Assembly (NCBI GenBank): GCA_945869505.1
Contig: CAMBOZ010000009.1
Location: 1-28,138, forward strand
Direction of reading: 5' to 3'
DNA: 28,138 nt
From: Bifidobacterium breve
GTDB lineage: Bacteria; Actinomycetota; Actinomycetes; Nanopelagicales; Nanopelagicaceae
The notes under the pieces are model-generated. The model saw only the letters and a list, made by a program, of their open reading frames with translations. It searched no databases and was not told the DNA's origin. The translations under genes were made by a program, and so were the position numbers. Shown here in pieces: positions 8,905 to 16,713 of the stretch. The stretch's first letter is position 1. Each line of letters opens with the position of its first letter.

Positions 8905-8981
8905 TGCTCTTGCACTTAACCTCTTAGGAGTATTAATTGACCTGCACCTAATCATTGGTGCCTAAAAGGGAGAGTAAGAAA

Positions 8982-9563
8982 ATGAAGAGAAAGAGTTTTG
9001 ACAAAATTGTTACCGCTGTTGGATTTGGCCTTGCTGCGTTTTTATTGGTAGCTGCCGGTCTACTAAACTGGGGTGCGAGTTTTGCGGCCAATGCCGTTGC
9101 TTCACAGTTAGAGGCCCAAGAAATAACTATTCCGGCAGCCACAGGAAATGCTGAAGAATCTGCGGAAGTAACAGAATTCTTTGCTGCTAATGGAGAGAAA
9201 ATTCTTTCCAACGCAACACAAGCACAAATGTATGCAGATCATTATCTAGGATTCCACTTATCTGGTATGCCTACTTACGCGGCTGCTAGCGCCGCTAACC
9301 GTGCAGCCAGAGCTGCTCTAGCGGAAAACCCTAATGATGAAGCACTTAAATCAGAGGTGGCTGCAAAGTCAGCGATGGTTGAAACCGTATTTAAGGGCAC
9401 TGTTCTTAGTGGAACGCTTTTGACTGCTTATGCATTCGGAACTTTGGGTTCAATTGCAGGAATATCTGCATTAGTTTCACTCGCAGGTTCTCTTGTAATG
9501 CTTTTGCTGTCAGTTCTTGGGTTACTTCATATTCGTCGCGTCCGCGAGGATGCGACGATTTAA
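8982..9563 (+). CDS. Actinobacterial membrane protein of unknown function
   Basis: A 193-aa protein. The start is ATG 8982, with GGGAGAG 8 nt upstream; a TTG at 8955 is less likely. A basic N-terminus (MKRKSFDKIV) leads into a membrane segment at about residues 10-32. An extracytoplasmic stretch of about 100 residues, rich in Ala and Glu, follows. Two more hydrophobic segments lie at about 135-180, and it ends LLHIRRVREDATI. The layout resembles small actinobacterial proteins often labelled 'aromatic ring-opening dioxygenase LigA', a label I regard as spurious because no dioxygenase motif is visible. It is monocistronic, flanked by hairpins on both sides. GCACC/GGTGC forms a small stem just upstream (8944-8961). 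Confidence 0.7.
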   Translation: MKRKSFDKIVTAVGFGLAAFLLVAAGLLNWGASFAANAVASQLEAQEITIPAATGNAEESAEVTEFFAANGEKILSNATQAQMYADHYLGFHLSGMPTYAAASAANRAARAALAENPNDEALKSEVAAKSAMVETVFKGTVLSGTLLTAYAFGTLGSIAGISALVSLAGSLVMLLLSVLGLLHIRRVREDATI

Positions 9564-9585
9564 CCCTCAACTCTCCGTGAGGGCG

Positions 9586-9627
9586 CCCCTCGTTAGCCGT
9601 GAAATCAGCGGCTGGCGAGGGGTTTTT
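9586..9627 (+). terminator. Rho-independent terminator after the membrane protein gene
   Basis: CCCCTCG (9586-9592) pairs with CGAGGGG (9616-9622). There is an inner AGCCG/CGGCT stem, and TTTTTATT follows. A smaller CCCTCA/TGAGGG hairpin (9564-9583) directly follows the stop codon. Confidence 0.9.
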
Positions 9628-9683
9628 ATTGCGACTCGCCCCAGAATGACCAATTAGTAGTCAACTAGGCAGGAATACCCTTT

Positions 9684-9752
9684 ATGCATCTTCCCTGCAA
9701 TAAGTGCTCACACACGGTGAACGCTCTCGTAGCAACTTATTTGGAGAGGTAA
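9684..9752 (+). CDS. Possible 22-codon upstream ORF of uraA
   Basis: ATG 9684 to TAA 9752 encodes a 22-aa peptide beginning MHLPCNKCSH, with a CxxC pair. Its last codons (TTG GAG AGG TAA) contain the Shine-Dalgarno of uraA, and it stops 3 nt before the uraA ATG. Translation of it would pass over the uraA ribosome-binding site. A weak AGGA lies 9 nt upstream. It may be chance; codon content alone cannot decide. Confidence 0.3.
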   Translation: MHLPCNKCSHTVNALVATYLER

Positions 9753-9755
9753 ACA

Positions 9756-11024
9756 ATGTCCTTACTAACCTGGAAAGTCCACGGAACCGGCAAGAAAATC
9801 GCTGCTGGTGAAGTTGTTTCAACAGATGAAAGACTCAGCTGGCCCCGCACTATGGGTGTTGGTCTACAGCACATCGCCGCAATGTTCGGCGCAACGTTCT
9901 TGGTTCCAATCATCACTGGATTCCCTCCAACCACAACACTCTTCTTCTCTGGAATTGGAACAATCCTTTTCTTAATCATTACAAAAAATAAAGTTCCAAG
10001 CTATCTAGGTTCTTCATTCGCTTTCCTTGGGCCAATCGGCGCTGCAGTTGCCTCAACAGGCGCTGGTGGCGGAATGGCAGCAGCGCTCGGCGGCATCGTC
10101 TTCACTGGTGTTGTACTTGCACTCGTCGGCTTTGCTGTTCGCGCAGCCGGAATTGGCTGGGTTAACTGGCTCCTTCCACCTGTAGTTACCGGAACCATCG
10201 TTATGGTTATTGGTTTCAATCTTGCAGGAGCCGCAAAAGGTAACTTCACAAAAGATCCACTAATTGCGATCATCACTTTGGGAAGCATCGCGCTTATCGG
10301 CGTAATTTCTAAGGGTTTCTTGAGTCGAATTAGTATTTTCTTAGGACTCGCAGTCGGTTACATCGTTGCTCTGATCATGGGAGATGTTGACACTAAAGGA
10401 ATTGAAGCCGCTTCTTGGTTTGCTATTCCGACATTCACAACTCCAACATTTAGTATGAATGTAATGATCCTCTTCCTCCCAGTAGTTCTCGTTTTGATTG
10501 CAGAAAACGTAGGACACGTTAAATCTGTTGCCGCAATGACTGGTAAAGATCTTGACGATCAAATGGGAAATGCGCTTATGGCAGATGGTGTTGCAACAAC
10601 GCTTGCTGGCATGGGTGGCGGTTCAGGAACAACAACCTATGCTGAAAACATTGGTGTAATGGCTGCAACTCGCGTGTATTCAACTGCCGCGTATTGGGTT
10701 GCTGGAGCAGGCGCAATCTTGCTTTCGCTATCACCAAAATTTGGAGCAGTACTTAGCGCAACTCCTGTGGGAGCTCTAGGTGGAGTTTCTACTGCCCTAT
10801 TTGGAATGATTGGAGTTCTAGGTGCGCGCATCTGGATTGATTCTAAAGTCAATTTTGCGGATTCAACCAATCTACTCATTGCAGGTTCAGCACTAATCAT
10901 CGGTATCGCTGATTACTCATGGACTCGTGGCGATTACACGTTCACCGGCATCGTGAATGCAACTCTGGTTGCGGTTATCGGCTATCGCGTTCTTCACGCG
11001 ATATCTGATGCTCGCGGTAAATAA
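9756..11024 (+). CDS. uraA: Uracil permease (NCS2/NAT family)
   Basis: A 422-aa nucleobase:proton symporter of the UraA/xanthine permease family with about 14 hydrophobic segments. Key residues seen are the transmembrane helix 1 QH motif (GLQHIAAMFGAT), Glu250 in LIAENVGHVKSV and Glu297 in GGSGTTTYAENIGV. These correspond to the substrate and proton-coupling glutamates of E. coli UraA. The start is ATG 9756 with GGAGAGG 6-7 nt upstream. Uracil is the most likely substrate, though xanthine or uric acid carriers share the fold. It forms its own unit between two terminators and is separate from the NCS1 permease at 5418-6836. Confidence 0.92.
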   Translation: MSLLTWKVHGTGKKIAAGEVVSTDERLSWPRTMGVGLQHIAAMFGATFLVPIITGFPPTTTLFFSGIGTILFLIITKNKVPSYLGSSFAFLGPIGAAVASTGAGGGMAAALGGIVFTGVVLALVGFAVRAAGIGWVNWLLPPVVTGTIVMVIGFNLAGAAKGNFTKDPLIAIITLGSIALIGVISKGFLSRISIFLGLAVGYIVALIMGDVDTKGIEAASWFAIPTFTTPTFSMNVMILFLPVVLVLIAENVGHVKSVAAMTGKDLDDQMGNALMADGVATTLAGMGGGSGTTTYAENIGVMAATRVYSTAAYWVAGAGAILLSLSPKFGAVLSATPVGALGGVSTALFGMIGVLGARIWIDSKVNFADSTNLLIAGSALIIGIADYSWTRGDYTFTGIVNATLVAVIGYRVLHAISDARGK

Positions 11025-11043
11025 TCTAAAGTAATGCTGTAAG

Positions 11044-11072
11044 GAAGGGGCGGCACTTGCCGCCCCTTCTTC
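11044..11072 (+). terminator. Terminator after uraA
   Basis: GAAGGGGCGGC (11044-11054) pairs perfectly with GCCGCCCCTTC (11059-11069) around the loop ACTT. A short TTC-rich tail follows. Confidence 0.88.
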
Positions 11073-11085
11073 AATTTTCAAGAGT

Positions 11086-11097
11086 TACAATTCTCAA
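11086..11097 (+). promoter_or_regulatory. Leaderless promoter of the lysE-nuclease pair
   Basis: TACAAT (11086-11091), nearly the TATAAT consensus, lies 6 nt before the ATG at 11098. No Shine-Dalgarno is present. Confidence 0.6.
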
Positions 11098-11751
11098 ATG
11101 GTCATCCCGAGCCGATTAACCGAATACATCATCGCTGCGATGGTCATCATTTTGGCACCTGGCCCCAGCGTCTTATTCGTGATTGCCCGCGCTATCGCTT
11201 GGGGAAGAAAAGTTGCAGTATTTACAGTAGCTGGGAATGTAACTGGGGCTTTTGCTCTCTCTTCACTTGTTGCATTTGGATTGGGCCCAATACTTTCTAG
11301 ATCGCATCTCGCCTACTCTGCGGTGCAATGGGGCGGCGGCGGTTACTTAATCTATTTGGGAATATCGGCAATCCGCGCCCGTAAAATTCATGCTGCCGAG
11401 ATGCAAAATCAAGGATCTGTTGTTCCAACATTTTGGCGTTCAGTTCGCGATGGCTTTTGGGTTGGTGCACTAAATCCTAAAGGTTTAGTTTTTTACGCCG
11501 CAGTGCTCCCCCAATTTATTGATATTGAACGAGGGCAAGTGACTTCACAACTATTACTCCTTGGAGCACTCTTTTCAATATTGGCATTTATCTCAGATGG
11601 ATCTTGGGGATTGCTCGCTGGTACAGCCCGTGTCTGGCTCGCAAGCGATGAGAGCAGATTAGAAAAGCTACGCGCAACAGGTGGAATTGTTATGGTCATC
11701 TTGGGTCTATCGGTGATTGCGTCAGCCCTGCGTGATTTAATCATCACATGA
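11098..11751 (+). CDS. LysE/RhtB-family amino-acid exporter
   Basis: A 217-aa inner-membrane exporter with about six hydrophobic segments. Family hallmarks are the N-terminal PGPSVLFVIARAI (about 21-33), the GGGYLIYLGISAIRA segment, and GFWVGALNPKGLVFYAAVLPQFID (about 118-141) with its conserved N-P-K. Substrates in the family include lysine, threonine, homoserine and other small amines; this member's is unknown. It begins with a leaderless signature and ends with an ATGA overlap into a RecB-like nuclease, an unexpected partner for an exporter. Confidence 0.88.
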   Translation: MVIPSRLTEYIIAAMVIILAPGPSVLFVIARAIAWGRKVAVFTVAGNVTGAFALSSLVAFGLGPILSRSHLAYSAVQWGGGGYLIYLGISAIRARKIHAAEMQNQGSVVPTFWRSVRDGFWVGALNPKGLVFYAAVLPQFIDIERGQVTSQLLLLGALFSILAFISDGSWGLLAGTARVWLASDESRLEKLRATGGIVMVILGLSVIASALRDLIIT

Positions 11752-12443
11752 GCTTAAAAATTGTTAAACCTGCTTCACCCGCTCGCGACACTATTGCGCC
11801 ATCTGATCTGACTTTTGGCTTATCAACATGTAAGCGATGCCTCTGGATCAAATACTGGTTCAAAATCACAATGCCCGGTCAATTTCCTTTGGTGAAACCG
11901 TTATCTACTGCCCAAGAAGAACATTTCCGCCGTGCTTCAATGCCCGATCTTGATCCTTCACTTGCTCCAGGTGTTGTAAAACAATGGGGACAATGGGTAA
12001 AGAGCGCGCCTATAGAAGTAGATGGAAAAGCCACGCGTTGGCGCATTCTTGGAATATATGACTTGCTCGCACATTATGACGATGGCTCAGTTGGAATCAT
12101 AGATTGCAAAGTCTCTGATTCTGATCGCGATAACGCCCAGTTCTATGCTCCGCAGTTGGAGGCGTACGCCTACGCGCTAGAGAACCCTGAAAAAGGAAAG
12201 CCTTTCCCGGTCTCATCGATGGGGCTCTTAGTTTGGAAGCTAGCTGGAGTTACCGAGACAGCAGATGGCGCTTATGGATTCGGGGTAACTCAGCACTACC
12301 TTCACGTAACCCGTGACCAAGCGCAATTTAACTCATTGATATCAGATTTGATTGATGTAATTGAAGGAGAACTGCCAGATGCTGGAGCGGATTGCGATAC
12401 TTGCAATTACTTAATCAAGCGTCTTGCAATTGAAAGTAATTAA
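11748..12443 (+). CDS. PD-(D/E)XK nuclease-fold protein (RecB/Cas4-like) with two CxxC pairs
   Basis: A 231-aa protein with the RecB-family nuclease core: Asp105 in ILGIYDLL, Asp119-x-Lys121 in VGIIDCK, and Gln136/Tyr140 in PQLEAYAYAL. These match motifs of PDDEXK_1/Cas4-type nucleases. Cys28-x2-Cys31 near the N-terminus and Cys216-x2-Cys219 near the C-terminus bracket the nuclease core. They may ligate an iron-sulfur 'staple' or zinc, as in AddB and Cas4, though those use a 1+3 cysteine layout. No helicase domain and no CRISPR array is nearby. It is coupled by ATGA overlap to the LysE gene. The role is probably DNA repair or processing, but the substrate is unknown. Confidence 0.8.
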   Translation: MSLKIVKPASPARDTIAPSDLTFGLSTCKRCLWIKYWFKITMPGQFPLVKPLSTAQEEHFRRASMPDLDPSLAPGVVKQWGQWVKSAPIEVDGKATRWRILGIYDLLAHYDDGSVGIIDCKVSDSDRDNAQFYAPQLEAYAYALENPEKGKPFPVSSMGLLVWKLAGVTETADGAYGFGVTQHYLHVTRDQAQFNSLISDLIDVIEGELPDAGADCDTCNYLIKRLAIESN

Positions 12444-13126
12444 CCTTCAGTCTCTTCTGCACTTTTCTTTGCCTTTGTCGCATAGGTGTCAACATACTCT
12501 TGCCCAGAAAGTGATTGTATTGTTGCCATAATTTTATCGGTAACATCTCTTAAGTAAAGCAAGTCAGTCGAATCACCTTCGAAATACATAGGCTCTCCAA
12601 AGATCATTTCAACGCGCATAACTTTTGGAACTACCGTTCCGGTTGGTTGAATTTTCTCAGTATTAAACATTGCTACCGGAATAATCGGCGCACCAGATTC
12701 AATCGCCAAACGCGCGATACCAGTGCGCCCCTTGTAAAGACGGCCATCGGGTGATCGTGTGCCTTCTGGATAAATGCCTAGACACTTACCTTCAGCGAGG
12801 ACTTTAAGACCGGTAATGAGCGCTGCTTCACTACGTCGTCCGCCAGAGCGATCAACCGGAACTTGGCCAAGAGCAATAAAAGTTAATTTCTTCAATAACC
12901 CTTTAGGGCCAGGAGATGTGAAGTACTCGCTCTTGGCAAGGAAGGTAACTTTGCGCGGAACAACTAAAGGCATGAAAATAGAATCGCTAAAAGATAAATG
13001 GTTTGAGGCGATAATCACTGGACCTGTGCCTGGCACGTTACGAAGACCTTTCACCTTTGGGCGAAAGAGGATCATCAGAAACGGGGTTAGGAATGCGCGC
13101 AAGATGCCGTACGGCAGATTGTTCAT
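12440..13126 (-). CDS. plsC: Second PlsC-type lysophospholipid acyltransferase
   Basis: A 228-aa acyltransferase with HX4D as NHLSFSD (H43, D48) and YPEGTRS at 119-125, closer to canonical PlsC than the paralogue at 780. A short hydrophobic N-terminus (YGILRAFLTPFLMILF) may anchor it in the membrane. The start is ATG 13126 with TAAATT 6 nt upstream and no Shine-Dalgarno. The end overlaps the convergent nuclease gene by 4 bp (shared TTAA stops). The C-terminus is lysine- and glutamate-rich. It is probably the main lysophosphatidate acyltransferase, although the two copies cannot be ranked from sequence alone. Confidence 0.92.
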   Translation of the reverse strand: MNNLPYGILRAFLTPFLMILFRPKVKGLRNVPGTGPVIIASNHLSFSDSIFMPLVVPRKVTFLAKSEYFTSPGPKGLLKKLTFIALGQVPVDRSGGRRSEAALITGLKVLAEGKCLGIYPEGTRSPDGRLYKGRTGIARLAIESGAPIIPVAMFNTEKIQPTGTVVPKVMRVEMIFGEPMYFEGDSTDLLYLRDVTDKIMATIQSLSGQEYVDTYATKAKKSAEETEG

Positions 13127-13138
13127 GGAAGTAATTTA
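13127..13138 (-). promoter_or_regulatory. Leaderless promoter of plsC (second copy)
   Basis: On the minus strand, TAAATT (13138-13133) stands 6 nt before the ATG at 13126. Confidence 0.5.
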
Positions 13139-13185
13139 GCGCCAAATGGTTGGAATGTGCGAATATGAACCATGGAGCAGGAGTT

Positions 13186-13464
13186 ATGAGCGAAAAAGAT
13201 AAGCACCGGGAAGACCCAGAAGACGCTACAGAACGTGAATTGATTGAAATGGAATTTCAATCAATGGTCGAAAACCTTTCTTTGGATGAATCCACTCCAT
13301 CGTCATATCTAGACGAGCTAGATGCAATCTCAGATTACGAAAAATTTATAGCGCCCAATCCCGCCAAAAAAAGTGCATCACAATCTTTTCGCGATGCAAT
13401 CACCGCATTTAAGAAATGGAAAAATGGAAAAGAATTCCGTGACGATGACGGAGTCGCACTCTAA
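13186..13464 (+). CDS. Small acidic hypothetical protein
   Basis: A 92-aa protein I do not recognise. It is strongly acidic and charged, beginning MSEKDKHREDPEDATERE and ending KNGKEFRDDDGVAL. It has no membrane segment or known motif; helical stretches are likely in the first half. The ATG at 13186 is chosen because GGAG lies 8 nt upstream and the earlier start codons (13150 TTG, 13165 ATG) have poorer context. It overlaps the convergent ROK gene by 4 bp. Position between plsC and a glucokinase gives no clear functional clue. Confidence 0.6.
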   Translation: MSEKDKHREDPEDATERELIEMEFQSMVENLSLDESTPSSYLDELDAISDYEKFIAPNPAKKSASQSFRDAITAFKKWKNGKEFRDDDGVAL

Positions 13465-14408
13465 ATTCTTGAAAGGTCCGCCACGCCAACCAAGCCCGCG
13501 TTATTGCCAAGTTCTGCAGGAATTATTTCGGGATATGGATGCTTTCCGCTAAATGGGATTAAACGCATAGCCGCTTCTCTCGTTGGTCCAAGGAAGATTT
13601 CACCGGCGTCAATTACGCCTCCACCTAAAACAATGCAAGATGGATCAATCACCGCGCAAAGTGAAGCAATACCTGCTCCCAAATAACTTGCCATTGTGTT
13701 GAAAGCGGCAAGCGCAACTGGATCACCATCACGCGCCGCTTCAGTAATGTGTTGGCCTTTTAAGCCTTCTAGTGTGCCATCACCGCGAGCAAGCAAATTT
13801 CGCGCAATATCCGGACTAGCGCTTATCGCTTCGCGGGTATGTCGCATAAGCGCAGATCCAGATGCATATTGCTCTAAACAACCACGAATACCACATCCGC
13901 ATAAATGGCCTTCGGGAACAATTCTTATATGGCCGAGCTCTGCGCCAATGCCAAAGGCACCACGAAATAGCGATCCATCGAGAATTAGCCCTCCACCTAC
14001 TCCGGTTCCCAAAGTTAATAACATTAAATCTTTGCGGCCGCGACCAGCGCCAAATTTAAATTCGCCCCAGGCTGCGGCGTTAGCATCATTTTCTAAGACG
14101 ATTCGCTTTCCAAGAATTTCGGTTAACTCATGATCTAAATCAACGCCATTCCATCCGGCGATGTTTGGCGTTGCCAAAATTGTTTTCCGATCCGATGAGA
14201 TAAAGCCTGCGGCAGATACGCCAATAGCTTCGCTTTCAAATTCTCGCCCTAATTCATTTGCCACATCAGCAATGGCTTGAGTGAGAGCGCGCCCACCTTC
14301 ACGAGGTGTATCGCGCCGCGCAGTCGCAAGAATTTCGCCAGTTGCACTGACAACACCACCTAGAACCTTGGTGCCACCTACATCGATACCGATGGTGTTG
14401 GAAGCCAC
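13461..14408 (-). CDS. glkA: ROK-family glucokinase
   Basis: A 315-aa cytoplasmic sugar kinase, probably ATP:glucose phosphotransferase. The phosphate-binding DVGGTK is at 9-14 and LENDANAAAWGEF carries catalytic Asp108. The ROK zinc site is complete: His160, Cys170, Cys172 and Cys177, in the GH...LCGCGIRGCLE signature. No N-terminal HTH is present, so it is a kinase and not a NagC/XylR repressor. The start is GTG 14408 with an AGAGGGA stretch upstream. It follows the SRPBCC gene by 4 bp, so the two form an operon. The gene order matches actinobacterial glkA neighbourhoods. Confidence 0.92.
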   Translation of the reverse strand: MASNTIGIDVGGTKVLGGVVSATGEILATARRDTPREGGRALTQAIADVANELGREFESEAIGVSAAGFISSDRKTILATPNIAGWNGVDLDHELTEILGKRIVLENDANAAAWGEFKFGAGRGRKDLMLLTLGTGVGGGLILDGSLFRGAFGIGAELGHIRIVPEGHLCGCGIRGCLEQYASGSALMRHTREAISASPDIARNLLARGDGTLEGLKGQHITEAARDGDPVALAAFNTMASYLGAGIASLCAVIDPSCIVLGGGVIDAGEIFLGPTREAAMRLIPFSGKHPYPEIIPAELGNNAGLVGVADLSRI

Positions 14409-14412
14409 GCGG

Positions 14413-14850
14413 TTATCCCTCTATATGTTCTTTAAGCTGCTTCAACGCGGTATCGATAGTTGATTTCTCTTGCTTGGCGATCATCATCGCTGGGATCGGC
14501 ATTGATAATCCAACCGAGAGTTCATAGGTAACTGAAGTGGCGTCGCCGCCTAAATTCTTAAGTAAATATGCGCCATCCATTTTGGTAAGGATGTTGGCAT
14601 CGTCGAGTGAAAAAGTCACCTTGTCCGGCGCAGCGCTCCAGTCAAAGTCAAGAGTCACTACATCTTTAACAGCGCCCGCATCAACAGTTAACTTTGCTTT
14701 TGTTGCGCGCCCTTGATCGTCAGTGGCTAGTACATCCACTTTTTTAAACGCCCCGGACCATTCTGGGTAGGCGGCTATCGCGAATAAGGTAGCCCCCACT
14801 TCGGAGATAGGGGCATCGATCGTAATTGTCGAACTGCTGAAATCGCTCAT
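14413..14850 (-). CDS. SRPBCC (START/polyketide-cyclase fold) protein
   Basis: A 145-aa protein of the SRPBCC superfamily, a helix-grip fold with a hydrophobic ligand cavity. The N-terminal beta strand and IDAPISEVGATLFAIAAYPEWSG are typical of the polyketide_cyc2 family. A long amphipathic C-terminal helix (MIAKQEKSTIDTALKQLKEHIEG) closes the fold. The ATG at 14850 is chosen over a TTG two codons upstream because TAACCT lies exactly 6 nt before it. It is divergent from the acyl-CoA ligase (72 bp apart) and co-transcribed with the ROK kinase. A hydrophobic or lipid ligand is plausible but unproven. Confidence 0.85.
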   Translation of the reverse strand: MSDFSSSTITIDAPISEVGATLFAIAAYPEWSGAFKKVDVLATDDQGRATKAKLTVDAGAVKDVVTLDFDWSAAPDKVTFSLDDANILTKMDGAYLLKNLGGDATSVTYELSVGLSMPIPAMMIAKQEKSTIDTALKQLKEHIEG

Positions 14851-14862
14851 GGCCAAAGGTTA
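14851..14862 (-). promoter_or_regulatory. Leaderless promoter of the SRPBCC-ROK operon
   Basis: On the minus strand, TAACCT (14862-14857) is followed by 6 nt and the ATG at 14850. Confidence 0.5.
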
Positions 14863-14910
14863 CCCGTAAAAAGTTCTTTCCCGCCTCTCCCCTTTTTTCA
14901 GGACGGGCGC

Positions 14911-14922
14911 TAGCGTTAGGGC
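14911..14922 (+). promoter_or_regulatory. Leaderless promoter of the acyl-CoA ligase operon
   Basis: TAGCGT (14911-14916) stands 6 nt before ATG 14923. No purine-rich ribosome-binding site is present. Confidence 0.5.
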
Positions 14923-16713
14923 ATGAATGAAATCTCAATCCCGGCCCTTGTCCCTGCTGCCGCTTCAGGCAACCTTACGAATTTGATCGCTGAGCGCGCT
15001 TGGTTTGAACCTAATCGCGTGATGCTCTCCCGCCCTCTCGGTGATGGCTGGCAAAAAGTTAGTGCACAAGAGTTAGATGCTGAAGTTCGTGCAACTGCGA
15101 AAGGTCTCGTTGCCGCCGGTATTCAGATTGGCGACCGCGTAGCAATCATGGCTCGCACCAGATATGAATGGACGATTCTAGATTTCGCAATTTGGTACGC
15201 CGGTGGTTGTGTAGTTCCAATTTATGAAACATCCTCTGCTGAGCAAGTGGATTGGATCTTGAGCGATTCTGGCGCAGTGGGTTTAATTGTTGAAACGCCA
15301 ACACATCGCGAGCTAGTAAACACAGTATTGCCATCACATACCAAGCACATTTGGACTATGACTGAAGATGTGCTTTCGGTACTAGCTACTGCAGGTGCAC
15401 ATATCGGTGACGATGAAATCGACCGTCGCAGAAACGCACTTTTGCCTGACTCGCTAGCTACTTTAATTTACACATCTGGAACTACTGGGAAACCAAAGGG
15501 TGTGCAATTAACTCACGGCAACTTCTTATCAGAATGCGGAAATGTCGTTGAAGGTGCGAGTGATCTATTCCTTAAGCCAAATGGTTCAACGCTTCTCTTC
15601 CTACCTGTTGCACACGTATTTGGACGCATGGTTCAAATCGGAGCAATTCGCGCTGGGCTACATCTAGCTCACTGCAGTGATCCAGTCGGACGCTTGCAAC
15701 CAGATCTTGCATCATTTAAGCCGACCTTCGTGCTCGCTGTACCTCGCATCTTTGAAAAGGTTTATAACGGCGCTGAAGCAAAAGCAGATGCTGCTGGCAA
15801 AGGAAAGATCTTCCGCAAGGCTGCTGATGTGGCAATTGCTTATAGCGAATCGTTAGACAAGCGCGGTTTTAATCCACTGCTGACTATTAAGCATGCGTTG
15901 TTCGATAAATTGGTTTTTTCTAAAATTCGCGCCGCTTTAGGTGGAAATGTTGAAGCAGCTATCTCTGGAGGTGCACCGCTAGGCAAACGTCTCGGACACT
16001 TCTATCGCGGCGCTGGTGTAACAATTTATGAAGGTTACGGACTAACCGAAACCACCGCAGGTGCGACTTTGAATATCACTGGCGCGCTAAAGGTTGGCAC
16101 AGTTGGAAAGCCTATTCCTGGCACAAGTGTGAAAATTGCCGAAGACGGTGAAGTTTTAATTAAGGGACCAATCGTTATGCGCGGTTACTGGCAGAACGAA
16201 GCAGCCAATGCTGAAGTATTCACACCAGATGGTTGGTTCCAGTCTGGTGACTTAGGCCAGCTTGATTCAGATGGCTTCCTTTCTATCGTTGGACGCAAAA
16301 AGGAATTGATTGTTACCGCCGGTGGAAAGAATGTTGCTCCAGCCGTTCTTGAAGATCGCCTGCGCGCGCATCCGCTAGTTAGCCAGTGCGTAGTCGTCGG
16401 AGATAATCAACCATTCATTGCTGCCTTGATAACAATTGATCAAGATTCACTTAAATCTTGGATAGTAGCCAATAAGAAAGATGGCGCGACTATTGCCACT
16501 TTGACGCAAGATCCTGATCTGGTAGCTGTCATTCAAACCGCAGTAGATGAAGCGAATAAAGCGGTAAGTAAAGCCGAATCTATTCGTAAATTCACCATTC
16601 TTCCTACCGACTTCACGATTGCTGGCGGCCAATTAACGGCGAAACTTTCTATAAAGCGCCACGTAGTTGCCCAGGAATTTGCCAAGGAGATCAACGAACT
16701 ATTTGCTAAGTGA
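14923..16713 (+). CDS. Long-chain fatty acid-CoA ligase (AMP-forming)
   Basis: A 596-aa ANL-superfamily enzyme that activates fatty acids to acyl-CoA via an acyl-AMP. The AMP-binding P-loop TSGTTGKPKG is at 184-193, the adenine-binding YEGYGLTETTAG near 368-379, and SGDLG plus VGRKKELIVTAGGKNVAP form the hinge region. The C-terminal LTAKLSIKRHVV supplies the lysine region. Length fits the FadD15/FAA-type family common in actinobacteria. The stop overlaps the next gene's start (GTGA), so it is translationally coupled to a histidine kinase. It probably feeds the FadA/FadB pair later in the window. Confidence 0.95.
   Translation: MNEISIPALVPAAASGNLTNLIAERAWFEPNRVMLSRPLGDGWQKVSAQELDAEVRATAKGLVAAGIQIGDRVAIMARTRYEWTILDFAIWYAGGCVVPIYETSSAEQVDWILSDSGAVGLIVETPTHRELVNTVLPSHTKHIWTMTEDVLSVLATAGAHIGDDEIDRRRNALLPDSLATLIYTSGTTGKPKGVQLTHGNFLSECGNVVEGASDLFLKPNGSTLLFLPVAHVFGRMVQIGAIRAGLHLAHCSDPVGRLQPDLASFKPTFVLAVPRIFEKVYNGAEAKADAAGKGKIFRKAADVAIAYSESLDKRGFNPLLTIKHALFDKLVFSKIRAALGGNVEAAISGGAPLGKRLGHFYRGAGVTIYEGYGLTETTAGATLNITGALKVGTVGKPIPGTSVKIAEDGEVLIKGPIVMRGYWQNEAANAEVFTPDGWFQSGDLGQLDSDGFLSIVGRKKELIVTAGGKNVAPAVLEDRLRAHPLVSQCVVVGDNQPFIAALITIDQDSLKSWIVANKKDGATIATLTQDPDLVAVIQTAVDEANKAVSKAESIRKFTILPTDFTIAGGQLTAKLSIKRHVVAQEFAKEINELFAK

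Noticed and set aside
9630..9755. Purine or PRPP riboswitch before uraA
   Set aside because: No three-way junction core sequences of known purine-class riboswitches are visible in the leader.
11748..12443. Cas4 of a CRISPR system
   Set aside because: Shares the nuclease core and cysteine idea, but there are no repeats, cas1 or cas2, and the cysteine layout differs.
13696..14133. 145-codon open frame on + strand
   Set aside because: Antisense to the ROK kinase, Pro/Ser-rich without family features; a shadow frame.
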